Below are positions 1 through 10,274 of a stretch of DNA of 23,427 nucleotides, piece by piece; position 1 is the first letter of the stretch, and each line of letters begins with the position of its first letter. This DNA comes from a virus. The DNA lies in IMG/VR virus record IMGVR_UViG_3300040801_002555, positions 1 through 23,427 of that record. The stretch is one strand, 5' to 3'. Under the pieces are notes generated by a model. It was not told the origin of the DNA, did no database searches, and was given only the letters and a program-made list of their open reading frames with translations. A program made the position numbers and the translations under genes.

Positions 1-3000
1 TATCCGTTGATAATGTTGATGATAGTTTGGAACCCATCAACATCGTACGGTGAAGTGAATGACAATACGTTACTCGTGTCAAGAGCGTAACGTTTCCATA
101 GCGTTGGCGATATTCCGTCAGTGAACGTTGTTAGGACTTTTCCGACGAAATGATCTCCCCTACCAACCGTTGTAATGTCGACATAGTTTCCATTCTCAGC
201 ATCAGACAGTGTTGTTGCTAATCTAAATGTGGTGTCAGACAACCGAATGAAATAGTACAGGAACACACCATTGGTATTATCCGACTCTAACGGAACAGGA
301 AGAGTTTCGTGTGTATTGACAATAACTGTTTCGCCTGTTGTCCACGGGAGCGTACGGTAGTGAAGAGTTATTCTTCCGTCTACTGTAACACCTTGAACGT
401 TTTCTTCAACATCAATTATCGTTTGGTCTGATACAGCATTATAAACGGAATTTCTAATTGTGTAGGTTCCGTCGTTGTCTGTTGAATCAACAACGTCAAA
501 CGTCCTTCCTGCTACGAACAACGAAGTTTGATCGCCACGAACGCTAAATGTATCATTGAAGAAATTCGAATCGTCAATCTTCCACGAATATATTGTCATC
601 GTATCTGTCGTAGGATCAGCATAGAACTGATAGTTTTGAACGTCGTAGTACTCAACAGATTTTGTAAATGGTGGTTTTGTTACAATCTCGAATTTCCATT
701 TGTATGTGTTGTCGTAACGAATAACTTTTGGTGGGATAGATAATGTATACACGTCGAACGAATCCAACCAATAATCTTCTGTTCCCAGCGAACGTTTTGT
801 CGCAACGCGGTAATCGAACTCACTAACACACACATTTCTGTGGGCGACATCAAGCGATGGTGTATCAACAAACGATGAGAATTGGTACATTAACGGAGCG
901 TACCACTCCGTCCACGATGAGCGGAAATCTGACTGGCTCGTATCGAATCCAGCATACCGAAGGTAATTAACATACCACTGGTTAATTCCGTTTATAGAGA
1001 GAACTTCTCCATCAACAACATCGCCATGGAAGTACGTATCCAAATGCGATAGAACTTTATGTGTTCGTTTATCAATCAACAGATCGCCGATTGTATGGAA
1101 CTCCGTTCCAAACGTCATGTACAGGAACCGGATCGGATCCAACCTATATGCAGCTGCTAACTGATCGTATAGGAATTGTGATGAATTTCTCCACGTCCAT
1201 TCAACATAACCGGAGTCACCAAAAGCATAGTCAGCAGACTCAGCAATTATTTCTGTAGTCAAGAATGAGAATACCGAACGAACGGGAATATCAAGTTCCG
1301 TAACTACTGGACCAAAGTGAGATGTTCTGTTCCAATATGGTGGGAACACGTCATCAGGTTGGAAAGTACCGCCTGTTGTTATTGTGTTGTTCGATATATT
1401 GACGGACATATAGTTATAACTTGGAACAATGCTACTAATTGTTCCTGTGGAAATTATTCCGTCAGGATATGGGCGGCCTGCGGGAACGATACCGTGGATA
1501 ATGTTATACCACATTCCGTACCCACGCACCTGGTTCGGGTTAGACCCTAACCCTATACGACCACCCACTGCATTGGTCAAAATCTCATGTCCAACATTCG
1601 TTACTAATAGTATTTCCGTTTCGTTTGTTGATGGTTGATAGAATACACCACTAACGTTAGCAAACGCGGACGGATTAACAATCTCTTCTTCGACAACAAC
1701 AATTGTTTTATTGGCTGGTAATCCTGTGTACACAGATGATGTTACAGTTAACAACTGCGCAATCGTGTTGGTTGCTGTCGAAACGGAGAATTTTTTCCCT
1801 GGCGTGAACACACCAACCAAGTTACCATCGAGCGCGAGGCTAGCACTTAGTGCTGGCCCTGGTGTAACATCTGCTGGTGTTAGACTAACTAACGATTTTA
1901 CGACCCAATGACCATCATATGCTCCTAGAGGTGATTGGTCAATCCACATGCTTTTTCCTGTCGGAAACACTTCGCGGAAATCGCCTGTAATAATAAACGC
2001 GTCGTTAGTGGCACGGGCCAGTTTAATATCAAATCCGTGCTTATATTTCCAACGACGGTTGCCCCACTTGCGCGGATCATCATTCAAATATTCTTCGTCC
2101 CACCAATCAGGCTTGCTGGCATATCCTTGCAACGCCCATGGCTCAAGATGCGGGAATGGAGTTCCATACAGCTTTTGATACAAATCACGCCAATCACCAC
2201 CAGATTCAGATCCATCATTTTGCGACGATGGTAACTGTCCTTGGTATATTACACCACCGACGATATCTGTTACAGGCTCTTGAACGAAAATTCTCGTCCG
2301 TTTGTTGTCGTTTGGACACGTAGAAACAGCCCCTGATGTGCAGAAATTTTCTGCTGCATATATTGTGTCGGTAGACACAATTGGATGCCACGTTCCGTCA
2401 TTCAACCCACCGTTTTTGATGTAGAATGATGGTGGTGTTAGCCCACTCGGCAGCAGACATGCTGTTGGTGGTGATGTTGATCTACACGGATCAAATATAT
2501 GTTCCCAATGTCCTGCAATGATGAATGCGTTGTTGTCGACATCAACATCAAGAATAGGATACCCTCGACCAATCGTCGAGTATCTGTAATTCCACGTGAA
2601 TGGATCTGCTGGTTGGTACACAGCGTTAGCCAATGGGTTGATAATTTCTGACTCGCTGACATACGCAAGGAACTGTTCATACATGTATTGGTTAAACTCA
2701 GCTGGATACTGTTCGCTCAGTTGTTCAATATTGTATTTTAGTGGTTGTTGTTTATCGACAACGTCATATAACCGCTGTTCTACTTCAAGTATGATATCCG
2801 TTAAGATATCATTTAGATCAATTCTCTGCCAAGCAGTTACATCTGCTGTAGTCATATCCGATGGCGAAGTACCATTATGCAAACGTACTGGTGACTCACC
2901 GATAGTTAACCCAAACGGCACATTCCATTCGATGTCGCCTGTGTTAACATTCGTTTGTTTAATACGCATAATTTCCTGACTAGGTGTCAGATCTAGCCAT

Positions 3001-6000
3001 AGCGATCCGTCAGGAACATTCGACGGAGGTGATGTTCCAACCTCAACCAATTGCAGCCGGTAAAGTACTCGCGATGGTCCGTTCACATGATACCAGTACA
3101 CTCCTGATCTGTTATTGATCAACGTACCATATGCGTTCTCAAACTCCGTAATGTTATTTGGTGGCATTGTTGGTGGTTGAGGAATAATACCGAGAGGCTT
3201 AGTTCCTGTGTTTGTTGCCGTTCTCGGATCTGGCGTGTTAATCAGTTGGCGAATTATATTTTCGATAACGGCATCTGCAAGGAAATAGTTATTCCTATGA
3301 CCATCGTGGTGAATAATTTGATTAAGTTGGTGATCTTCATCGAACACTTTTGCTGGACGTTGTGCAGCAAGCAACCGAAGAATTGGCAACGTCGCGATCC
3401 AGTTGCGAACACCTAATTCGTCAGTTCCTGTTTGGTCGACGAATGCTGTAGTATCTCCATACCACAGTCCATATATGTCATTTTGTTCGAACGATGTTAT
3501 GATACTATCAATAACCGATTGCTTCAGATCAGGAATTGTTTTTATTGATGTGTCTGATAGTAATTCAACACCATCCCGTCTGAGCAATTCAGACATCGTG
3601 TTCAACATAATCTCATATTGATCTTGCGCAAACTCAAATAATGTCCGAGGTGAAACTTGACGAGAGAACAACGAAGACAAGAAGGTATCAAACCCGTGAT
3701 TATATTCTCTTATTGTCCCACCAAGAGCATGATTGACGTCGTTGATTGGAATCAGATGGAACATATTTTCACGAGGGCCATTGAATCCAGGAACTTTTGG
3801 CTGATTCTGAATGATTGTATTAAAATGCGTCAGCACTTCAGTCAGCGACACAACACGACGATTTTCATGCGCGTAGTTATAATATAATGGGTCGGGAATT
3901 TCCCAATCGCCTTTCCATTCGCCGCTCAACGATAAATGATTTGTTTGGGATGCATACCACCGTTGTTCAGCTTGTTGTTCGGCTTCAACCAAGGTCATCG
4001 ACGGATTAGATGCAATAATTTCTTCGGCAGTTTCTTCAACGAATAACTGCATCTGTTCGTTATACTGTTCAAGCGAACGTTTTTGCCAATCACGTTTTTG
4101 TGGTACGTATGCTTCGTCGTTCAACCCCTTCTTCCATATTGTCTGAAGAGTCGGGTCTTCGTTTGTATAATGAGCCGAGACGGCTTCCCAAGATGAGTTG
4201 AATACTTTGAGCGACCCGTTTGTTGTATCCAACCAATAGGTTCCGTTGGATACGCCCGTTGGAGGAACATCGCTAACAACAGGGGTGGTATACACGCTTC
4301 GAACTAGAACATGTTGCGACCACGCTAATCCATCCCAGAACCAAACATTATTGGTAGATAAGTCAACCCAAACATCATACTGTCTGTTCGCATAATCGCG
4401 GTACGCTAACATTCGATCTTCTTCGTCGAGCAAGAACTGTTCAAACAAATAGTTACCCTCGCCTGATGTTGCTATACGAAGACCAACTGCTCTATTGACA
4501 TCCGCAGACGAGTCTATGGAATATCCAAAGATAGGTGATACAGCATTTGCTGGCGTCCCATCTACGTGGTACAAATCGAACAGCGGATATTGATTTGTAT
4601 CTGCTTTGACTTGTTCTTCTTTTCTAAACGTTATCAGGCTCTTTCGTACAGGTTGTTCTGATGTTGTAACAGCTGCTGCATATTCAGCGTCATCTTCGAT
4701 CGTACGAACAGATATATCCCCCCAACCGAAGTCAGATGGAGTTGCTTCACCAACTTCAATCAACACTTCGTCGAACTGTTGTGGCTGGTTACCAGCATCG
4801 AATATGACTTTTTCCACGAAACCTGAGCTTGTTGAATACTCTTGGTACGTTCCATATTGACGGATACCGTTGATGTATACACGCACATCATTCTCACCAA
4901 CACGTGCTCGTTGACGAAGCGTTCTCGTCGTTCCAGAGAGGGAAGTTGCTGAAAGTTCTAATTCGCTAACCCCTGCCACGTTTTTGATCAAGTAATATTG
5001 TGCATAATATGATGTTGCATAATCATAATCTACACCTGACGATAACGATGATGTATCTACAACAGCAAGTGGGTTGCTTGGTTTATGCGCAACAGGAACA
5101 GTTACTGGTTGCTCTACTAACACCCAATGAACGTTGTATCCTCTCCAGATATCTCCTTGTGACGTTCTTGACGGAACAATCGGATCATTCGGGATAGGTA
5201 CGATATTTTCTGTTATGATGACTTCTGTTCGACCAGGTTGACCAATAGCTGTTTGTTTGTATGATGATGTCAATACTTCAATCGCCAGCCCCGCTGACGA
5301 CATCATCACAACTCGACCTGGAGTAAAATAATCAGTTAAGTCACCATAGCGTTCACTTAAAACAATCGTGTTTGAAAACGGCATTGTATATTCAGCCAAC
5401 TGAACAAGCTCAATATATTCAGGTTTGACGTCTGTATCTTTGAATTTTGACAAATTCTCTGCTCTATATTTCCATCTATATGAAGTTTGTGTCCATTCAT
5501 TAAGCTCTAGATCCCATTCATATTCGATAATAGGAATCTGTGCTTGTTTCGCTATCGAAAAATTAGGCACATTAATTTTATGCAGCCATTTGTTTTGGTT
5601 AATCCATTGATCGCCTGCAGCAACAACTGTTTGAACACCACAACCGACACTCGAATCCCACACTGATGTTCCAACAACTTGGTCAACATAAACTGAGAAA
5701 TTATTCCATAACGCCTTCCATCCAGTAGACGTGTTATACTGGTACAACACATCGCTTGTGGTATCCCACCACAATTGTCCATCACCACACGCAGGTAATG
5801 TTGGTGGAGTTGTATTAGAAATTGCCGACATCAAATCTTCAAAGTCTGTTATCGCATTTCCACACACATCGACATGTGGGGTTGTTTGGTACCATACGGA
5901 GGGCGACTCGGGGTTATCATCCCACGGCAATAGATCCCACCCAATTGTTCCATCGCACTGGCAATCTCTAACCGCATTCGCAGCTGTTAGTAACTCAGCT

Positions 6001-7013
6001 AGAGATATGTCACCCATCGTTGTTTGGTCAGTGAACACTGTTGTTATCGTGAGTACTGTTATGTTTTGACCTTGATCATAATCAACGTTCGACACAATCA
6101 AATACGAATTATTCAGTTCGACGTTTGCTGAATTCCTGAAGAAAAACACAAACCCAGCATCGAACAAACGACCAAAATCGCCAGCAACAATAAACTTATC
6201 ATACCGTTTCAACCGAACATTACCGGAAAACTCATCAGCAACTAACGTTCCCGGAACGACAGGAATAGTCGTTCGGTCTGAACCTGCATTGTACGTTAGA
6301 GAGCCTGCTACATTATACAAACCATCATTCTGCGAAGTTCCTTCAACTGCGAAGAACTGTCCGGTTGTTAACTCACCTGTAACATTTCCCATCACCACAA
6401 CTACGTTAGCGGAGGCAGTAATATGGTCAATAGTAAATGGGCCGGGGATATTATCGACAGGGAGAATACCCGTTATAGGAATTATTTCGCCATATTCGTC
6501 GATAATACTTTGGTAAAAATTAGCTTTGGCAGTAGCAACAGCACAACGACTGCGGATCGTTATGTATTGTGGCGGCGAACTTGGATTATCTTCATCATAC
6601 CAGTAATAATCTTGATAATGAATCAACTTGTCGATATCAATTGGTGGAACCCAACTAAACCGTTGCAAGTCTAACCACTCAGACACTCGTTCAGGATCTA
6701 TCCCCAAACGTTCAATTTCGTTAAGAAGGTCTACCCACGATGACATAGATTCAACTGAACCAATCTTGTTGTATAAAATTGGTTGTAATTGATAACCTTG
6801 ACGATGAACATTGAACTCGTGGATTTGACGAGACGTGATGGCATTTGAGCTACCTTCGCCGATATAGCCTGACACTCTCTTCGTTTCTTGTTTCGATAAG
6901 AAACGGTTAAACAGATTCTCAATTACCGAACGGTTTGTATCCGATTGGTAAACTTCTGGCAACAAATCAAAAAGGTTCGTTCTGTCTTTTGTATAATCGC
7001 TATTATCCGCCAC
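1..7013 (-). CDS. Giant baseplate/tail structural protein (partial, C-terminus outside window)
   Basis: An uninterrupted reading frame covers the whole left end on the minus strand, giving at least 2,337 residues; the stop lies beyond position 1. I chose the GTG at 7013-7011 because GGAG (7024-7021) sits 7 bases upstream; the ATG at 7020 is out of frame and stops after five codons. The protein is rich in beta-type sequence, Tyr, Trp, Asn and Thr, with no signal peptide or membrane segment. It contains about four degenerate copies of a module of the form F-I/V-x-G-D-F...F..G (near residues 271, 1493, 1670 and 2157) and several G-x-L/Y-W-x-D-T motifs (near 411, 922 and 1335) of a kind common in phage tail proteins. 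Its place directly after gp6 is where T4 carries wedge genes 7 and 8, so a wedge or peripheral baseplate/fibre role is likely; that is inferred from position, not from recognised homology. It has its own late-type promoter. Confidence 0.85.
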   Translation of the reverse strand, partial: MADNSDYTKDRTNLFDLLPEVYQSDTNRSVIENLFNRFLSKQETKRVSGYIGEGSSNAITSRQIHEFNVHRQGYQLQPILYNKIGSVESMSSWVDLLNEIERLGIDPERVSEWLDLQRFSWVPPIDIDKLIHYQDYYWYDEDNPSSPPQYITIRSRCAVATAKANFYQSIIDEYGEIIPITGILPVDNIPGPFTIDHITASANVVVVMGNVTGELTTGQFFAVEGTSQNDGLYNVAGSLTYNAGSDRTTIPVVPGTLVADEFSGNVRLKRYDKFIVAGDFGRLFDAGFVFFFRNSANVELNNSYLIVSNVDYDQGQNITVLTITTVFTDQTTMGDISLAELLTAANAVRDCQCDGTIGWDLLPWDDNPESPSVWYQTTPHVDVCGNAITDFEDLMSAISNTTPPTLPACGDGQLWWDTTSDVLYQYNTSTGWKALWNNFSVYVDQVVGTSVWDSSVGCGVQTVVAAGDQWINQNKWLHKINVPNFSIAKQAQIPIIEYEWDLELNEWTQTSYRWKYRAENLSKFKDTDVKPEYIELVQLAEYTMPFSNTIVLSERYGDLTDYFTPGRVVMMSSAGLAIEVLTSSYKQTAIGQPGRTEVIITENIVPIPNDPIVPSRTSQGDIWRGYNVHWVLVEQPVTVPVAHKPSNPLAVVDTSSLSSGVDYDYATSYYAQYYLIKNVAGVSELELSATSLSGTTRTLRQRARVGENDVRVYINGIRQYGTYQEYSTSSGFVEKVIFDAGNQPQQFDEVLIEVGEATPSDFGWGDISVRTIEDDAEYAAAVTTSEQPVRKSLITFRKEEQVKADTNQYPLFDLYHVDGTPANAVSPIFGYSIDSSADVNRAVGLRIATSGEGNYLFEQFLLDEEDRMLAYRDYANRQYDVWVDLSTNNVWFWDGLAWSQHVLVRSVYTTPVVSDVPPTGVSNGTYWLDTTNGSLKVFNSSWEAVSAHYTNEDPTLQTIWKKGLNDEAYVPQKRDWQKRSLEQYNEQMQLFVEETAEEIIASNPSMTLVEAEQQAEQRWYASQTNHLSLSGEWKGDWEIPDPLYYNYAHENRRVVSLTEVLTHFNTIIQNQPKVPGFNGPRENMFHLIPINDVNHALGGTIREYNHGFDTFLSSLFSRQVSPRTLFEFAQDQYEIMLNTMSELLRRDGVELLSDTSIKTIPDLKQSVIDSIITSFEQNDIYGLWYGDTTAFVDQTGTDELGVRNWIATLPILRLLAAQRPAKVFDEDHQLNQIIHHDGHRNNYFLADAVIENIIRQLINTPDPRTATNTGTKPLGIIPQPPTMPPNNITEFENAYGTLINNRSGVYWYHVNGPSRVLYRLQLVEVGTSPPSNVPDGSLWLDLTPSQEIMRIKQTNVNTGDIEWNVPFGLTIGESPVRLHNGTSPSDMTTADVTAWQRIDLNDILTDIILEVEQRLYDVVDKQQPLKYNIEQLSEQYPAEFNQYMYEQFLAYVSESEIINPLANAVYQPADPFTWNYRYSTIGRGYPILDVDVDNNAFIIAGHWEHIFDPCRSTSPPTACLLPSGLTPPSFYIKNGGLNDGTWHPIVSTDTIYAAENFCTSGAVSTCPNDNKRTRIFVQEPVTDIVGGVIYQGQLPSSQNDGSESGGDWRDLYQKLYGTPFPHLEPWALQGYASKPDWWDEEYLNDDPRKWGNRRWKYKHGFDIKLARATNDAFIITGDFREVFPTGKSMWIDQSPLGAYDGHWVVKSLVSLTPADVTPGPALSASLALDGNLVGVFTPGKKFSVSTATNTIAQLLTVTSSVYTGLPANKTIVVVEEEIVNPSAFANVSGVFYQPSTNETEILLVTNVGHEILTNAVGGRIGLGSNPNQVRGYGMWYNIIHGIVPAGRPYPDGIISTGTISSIVPSYNYMSVNISNNTITTGGTFQPDDVFPPYWNRTSHFGPVVTELDIPVRSVFSFLTTEIIAESADYAFGDSGYVEWTWRNSSQFLYDQLAAAYRLDPIRFLYMTFGTEFHTIGDLLIDKRTHKVLSHLDTYFHGDVVDGEVLSINGINQWYVNYLRYAGFDTSQSDFRSSWTEWYAPLMYQFSSFVDTPSLDVAHRNVCVSEFDYRVATKRSLGTEDYWLDSFDVYTLSIPPKVIRYDNTYKWKFEIVTKPPFTKSVEYYDVQNYQFYADPTTDTMTIYSWKIDDSNFFNDTFSVRGDQTSLFVAGRTFDVVDSTDNDGTYTIRNSVYNAVSDQTIIDVEENVQGVTVDGRITLHYRTLPWTTGETVIVNTHETLPVPLESDNTNGVFLYYFIRLSDTTFRLATTLSDAENGNYVDITTVGRGDHFVGKVLTTFTDGISPTLWKRYALDTSNVLSFTSPYDVDGFQTIINIING

Positions 7014-7020
7014 GAGTCAT

Positions 7021-7049
7021 CTCCGTTGTTTACTAATATTTATCAACGG
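7021..7049 (-). promoter_or_regulatory. Late promoter box inside an inverted repeat, before the giant gene
   Basis: On the minus strand GATAAATA (7044-7037) matches the T4-type late box TATAAATA at seven of eight positions. It lies between the arms CCGTTG (7049-7044) and CAACGG (7028-7023), and the Shine-Dalgarno GGAG (7024-7021) overlaps the second arm. A transcript starting from this box would lack the first arm, whereas a read-through transcript from gp6 could fold it. Confidence 0.6.
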
Positions 7050-7076
7050 TTCCCATCAATAATTTTACAGCGCAAA

Positions 7077-10000
7077 TTACTGTTTTTGTCTGATGCTTTC
7101 GGGGGTAATAGACTGAATGATATCAATATCTTCCGTGGATATGTCAGGAATAAACATCTCATTCTCTCTGGTGTAGATTTGCATCAGGTCACCGAATTGA
7201 TTTTGAGCGTGTGTTGGAACTAATACGACCGAATCAACCTCAGGGCCTAGTGCTGCGTGGATTGAAGCCGATAACTCCGAGAAGAAGAACGTTTCGCCAA
7301 ATTCCCAGTGATCGATAGTAAAGAACGCTCTAACAACATTAACAACCTCTGTTTTGACTTGGTTGTCCGTCATAGTTGCTCGATCTGGGCGAATGATTTT
7401 AATTTGCGCTTGAAGTTGTGGTATCGCTTTCGACCCGAATAAGATTTTGAAGCTCCCCGAATGTAGTATGACTGTATCGGAAATCATTTTATTCTCGACC
7501 ATGTTCGAGTATGCTGAGCGTAACTCAAAGGGCGTTGGTTCTTTCGGTTGGATACTAACAACGCCAGCTAACCATTGTGTTATAGCTGTATAATACCCTT
7601 TCGTGATAATATACATATCAATAATGTTTGAAGCAGCAGGATCGACAAGATTTAACCTTGGCGTATAGTGGAACCACGCAAAGTTTAGAGGGTATCTGCC
7701 AACAACCCGTATAAACGACTCACTGTCCGTATCCGACAGATAACGAACTCTATTTGCGTCTGTATCGTCAATTGGAATCCACCCATCGTTTGTTAATGTT
7801 CGTTCGAAATACACAAAGCTTCGAATGATGATTCGAATACGCGTGGAAGGAGTAAACAATGATGATACGACCGACGAATTCACTTTAATTTTATCAACGA
7901 CAAGATTTGTTGATAGCGCTGATGGTATAAGAAGATCAAACCCTGCGAACGTTAATCTCGTCGTGTTAGAGCCATCGACCGCATACACAATGACATCATA
8001 ATCTAATCCTTTCGTTTCGCTGTTGTTTATCTTTTTGCCGAACATCGTGAAAATGTCGATAATATATTCACCACCTTGTAAATCAACGATACTCTGCCAA
8101 TCACCCTCAAACTCTAAATCAATTAATTCTTCCTGGACTAGATCGTCAGGAATTCCATCGCCATTAACATCTTCTGTTGCAACCGATAACCGATGTATAT
8201 CGGGTAGGTTACTTGAGTTATCATCTACTAACTCTTGTGCAAGAACGACATAGTTCTTGTTTGATGATAACAACGAAGTGTTTCCTGCGTTCGTATTTGC
8301 TTTTAAAACCACAATACGATCGCCCCTCGAATTCAACGTATCAAAGTTTATAACACGGGTTGAAGTATTACTATTCCAGAACCGGGTCGTCTGACTATGA
8401 ACAACTAGACGACGCGTTAAGGAGCGAATATTCCATTCATTTCCCCCTAACTGTTCAACCACGAAGTATTTGACGCTATCAACACCTCCCGAACCAACCG
8501 TCCACGCATCTGTCAAAGCAGTATAAAACAACTCAACAGGAGTTGTTGCGTTTAATAACGCACCGGAAATTGCTACCAATTCGCTGGGGGTAAAATACGT
8601 CCGGTATTGACCACCAACCAAACCTAGAGATTCGCGCAAAGGAACTGCGAACAGCATAAAATCGGTACCAGACAATAACGGTTCGAGATAATTAGTTATC
8701 ACTGTATCGATATCGGTCGTTGCTGGAATATCAACCGACAATCCCTGTTCGGGTGGATTTTCGACCCAATATAAAGCAAGATCGTCTCCGAAAATCTTAA
8801 CATCTTCATAATTTTCACGGGGATCATGCCATGCAATGTACTTCGAATCCCCCGCAAACGTTCTGTTGATTGCACGTAACTTCAATATCGATGGATCTTG
8901 AAGCATGAACGAGTTATAATCTCGTCCATTAACCATACGGTCTTGTGTATAATACACTGATGGAGCAACGCGACGGATGTGCTCTATATCTTCTGATGCT
9001 GAAGCATTTTGCAATGAACTGACGAGCGAGAATGTGATCGATAGCGTTTGAACGCTACCAACTAAATCTGTGTATGATAATGTTGCAGTTTGATCAACGA
9101 TAGACGTTTTTTCAATTAGAATATCTTCGTTCAAAGACGTTCTAAACCACAATTGGAACGTTCCTGATGGAATATCTGAGAATTCACCATCACCAAATAT
9201 TAACCGAACTTGGTCATTATCAAGCGTTTCTACTTCATACTTGTGCCGATTTCGGTTCGTGTTGAATAGAATATTTTGTGCGTTTGATAAATCTACTTCT
9301 TCCCATTCACCAAACAACAAATCATCTGATACTAGGTGAGGCAACAAATCTTCATATGGATTGGTTGTTAAAACAGCACCTGTTTCGGAGTCGATGTTGT
9401 TTAGCCACAAATCTGTTTCGTTTATGTTGTTAACCGGCAAGTCATATGTCTGGTTTGGCGTCACACCATCAAATGTAATAGTTCGCTGAGCTAATTGTCC
9501 CTGTTTGACGAACATTAAGAAACCGGTGGTGTCGGAACCATCTCCTAACCCGTCGTTTGCATATACTAACGAAAACTTTGCATTCTGTACTGGGCGACGT
9601 TCTTCAGGACCATTTGCTGTCAACTGAATAGGAACAGCTTCCATCGGTGCTGTCACGCCACCTGCATCAGCCGAGAATTGAATCGTAGCAGACGTTCCCG
9701 TACCAAATGGGTTATTGTTTAGCGTGTACAGTTCAAATAAAATATCATTTACTTGTACGCGTTCATTCTGGGATACTGTTCCAAATTCTTGTTCGAATAC
9801 CCGGTTGAGTACAAGCAGAAATTGTTCTTTCCAATCGGGGTTGTTGCCGTCATTCCAGTAAATTCGACGACCTGCAAGGTTTCGGCCTGCAGAATCAATC
9901 ACTGTTTCTGTTGTTTGAACAGACGTTAACTTGACAAGCCCACGTGCTGGAATGTTTCGCGAAACTTTATACGAGATTAACTTTGCAAGACGAAGAATGG

Positions 10001-10271
10001 ATTCTTTGCGTTGTGCTGTTGTTATGAAGTTTTCGTGGGCATTGAGGTCAATTCGATAGGCAAGCAGCTCACCGACATATGCAAACAATTCGAGGATCGC
10101 AACGAATTCTGACGACTCGATATAGTCATTGAAATCTTCAGGAAAGTACAACTTTACATAGTCTAACAGACTTTCTTTGATCGAAGTATAGTCAAACGCG
10201 TTAAAGTTAACTTGTGTAAAAACTTCGTGTGCTCTTTCCCATGCTTCGGCTCGTGAGATTACCCTTGCCAT
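7077..10271 (-). CDS. gp6: Baseplate wedge protein gp6-like (baseplate J family)
   Basis: A 1,064-residue protein whose first ~100 residues (FNAFDYTSIKESL, then a YVGELLAYRIDLNAHENF stretch) are typical of T4 gp6/baseplate J-like wedge proteins, in which gp6 dimers form the continuous ring of the contractile-tail baseplate. Position fits: gp25 ends 3 bases upstream, the same adjacency seen in many myoviruses. The start ATG at 10271 has GGAG about 9 bases before it, within the end of gp25. T4 gp6 is about 660 residues, so this version carries roughly 400 extra residues, mainly in the middle and C-terminal half, which are rich in beta strand and Asn/Thr/Val. The far C-terminal part (around residues 950-1025) keeps the gp6/gpJ-like pattern of an alpha/beta domain with phrases such as FFTIDHWEFGETFFFSEL. 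Catalytic activity is not expected. Confidence 0.9.
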   Translation of the reverse strand: MARVISRAEAWERAHEVFTQVNFNAFDYTSIKESLLDYVKLYFPEDFNDYIESSEFVAILELFAYVGELLAYRIDLNAHENFITTAQRKESILRLAKLISYKVSRNIPARGLVKLTSVQTTETVIDSAGRNLAGRRIYWNDGNNPDWKEQFLLVLNRVFEQEFGTVSQNERVQVNDILFELYTLNNNPFGTGTSATIQFSADAGGVTAPMEAVPIQLTANGPEERRPVQNAKFSLVYANDGLGDGSDTTGFLMFVKQGQLAQRTITFDGVTPNQTYDLPVNNINETDLWLNNIDSETGAVLTTNPYEDLLPHLVSDDLLFGEWEEVDLSNAQNILFNTNRNRHKYEVETLDNDQVRLIFGDGEFSDIPSGTFQLWFRTSLNEDILIEKTSIVDQTATLSYTDLVGSVQTLSITFSLVSSLQNASASEDIEHIRRVAPSVYYTQDRMVNGRDYNSFMLQDPSILKLRAINRTFAGDSKYIAWHDPRENYEDVKIFGDDLALYWVENPPEQGLSVDIPATTDIDTVITNYLEPLLSGTDFMLFAVPLRESLGLVGGQYRTYFTPSELVAISGALLNATTPVELFYTALTDAWTVGSGGVDSVKYFVVEQLGGNEWNIRSLTRRLVVHSQTTRFWNSNTSTRVINFDTLNSRGDRIVVLKANTNAGNTSLLSSNKNYVVLAQELVDDNSSNLPDIHRLSVATEDVNGDGIPDDLVQEELIDLEFEGDWQSIVDLQGGEYIIDIFTMFGKKINNSETKGLDYDVIVYAVDGSNTTRLTFAGFDLLIPSALSTNLVVDKIKVNSSVVSSLFTPSTRIRIIIRSFVYFERTLTNDGWIPIDDTDANRVRYLSDTDSESFIRVVGRYPLNFAWFHYTPRLNLVDPAASNIIDMYIITKGYYTAITQWLAGVVSIQPKEPTPFELRSAYSNMVENKMISDTVILHSGSFKILFGSKAIPQLQAQIKIIRPDRATMTDNQVKTEVVNVVRAFFTIDHWEFGETFFFSELSASIHAALGPEVDSVVLVPTHAQNQFGDLMQIYTRENEMFIPDISTEDIDIIQSITPESIRQKQ

Positions 10272-10274
10272 CTA

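Noticed and set aside
2596-2979. Plus-strand frames of 80-127 codons across 1-7000 (also 5731-6069)
   Set aside because: All are antisense to the single continuous minus-strand frame of the giant protein and lack ribosome sites.
1-7013. A frameshift or split of the giant gene into several genes
   Set aside because: Reading the frame through the whole stretch shows no stop codon, and composition is uniform, so one gene is the simplest reading.
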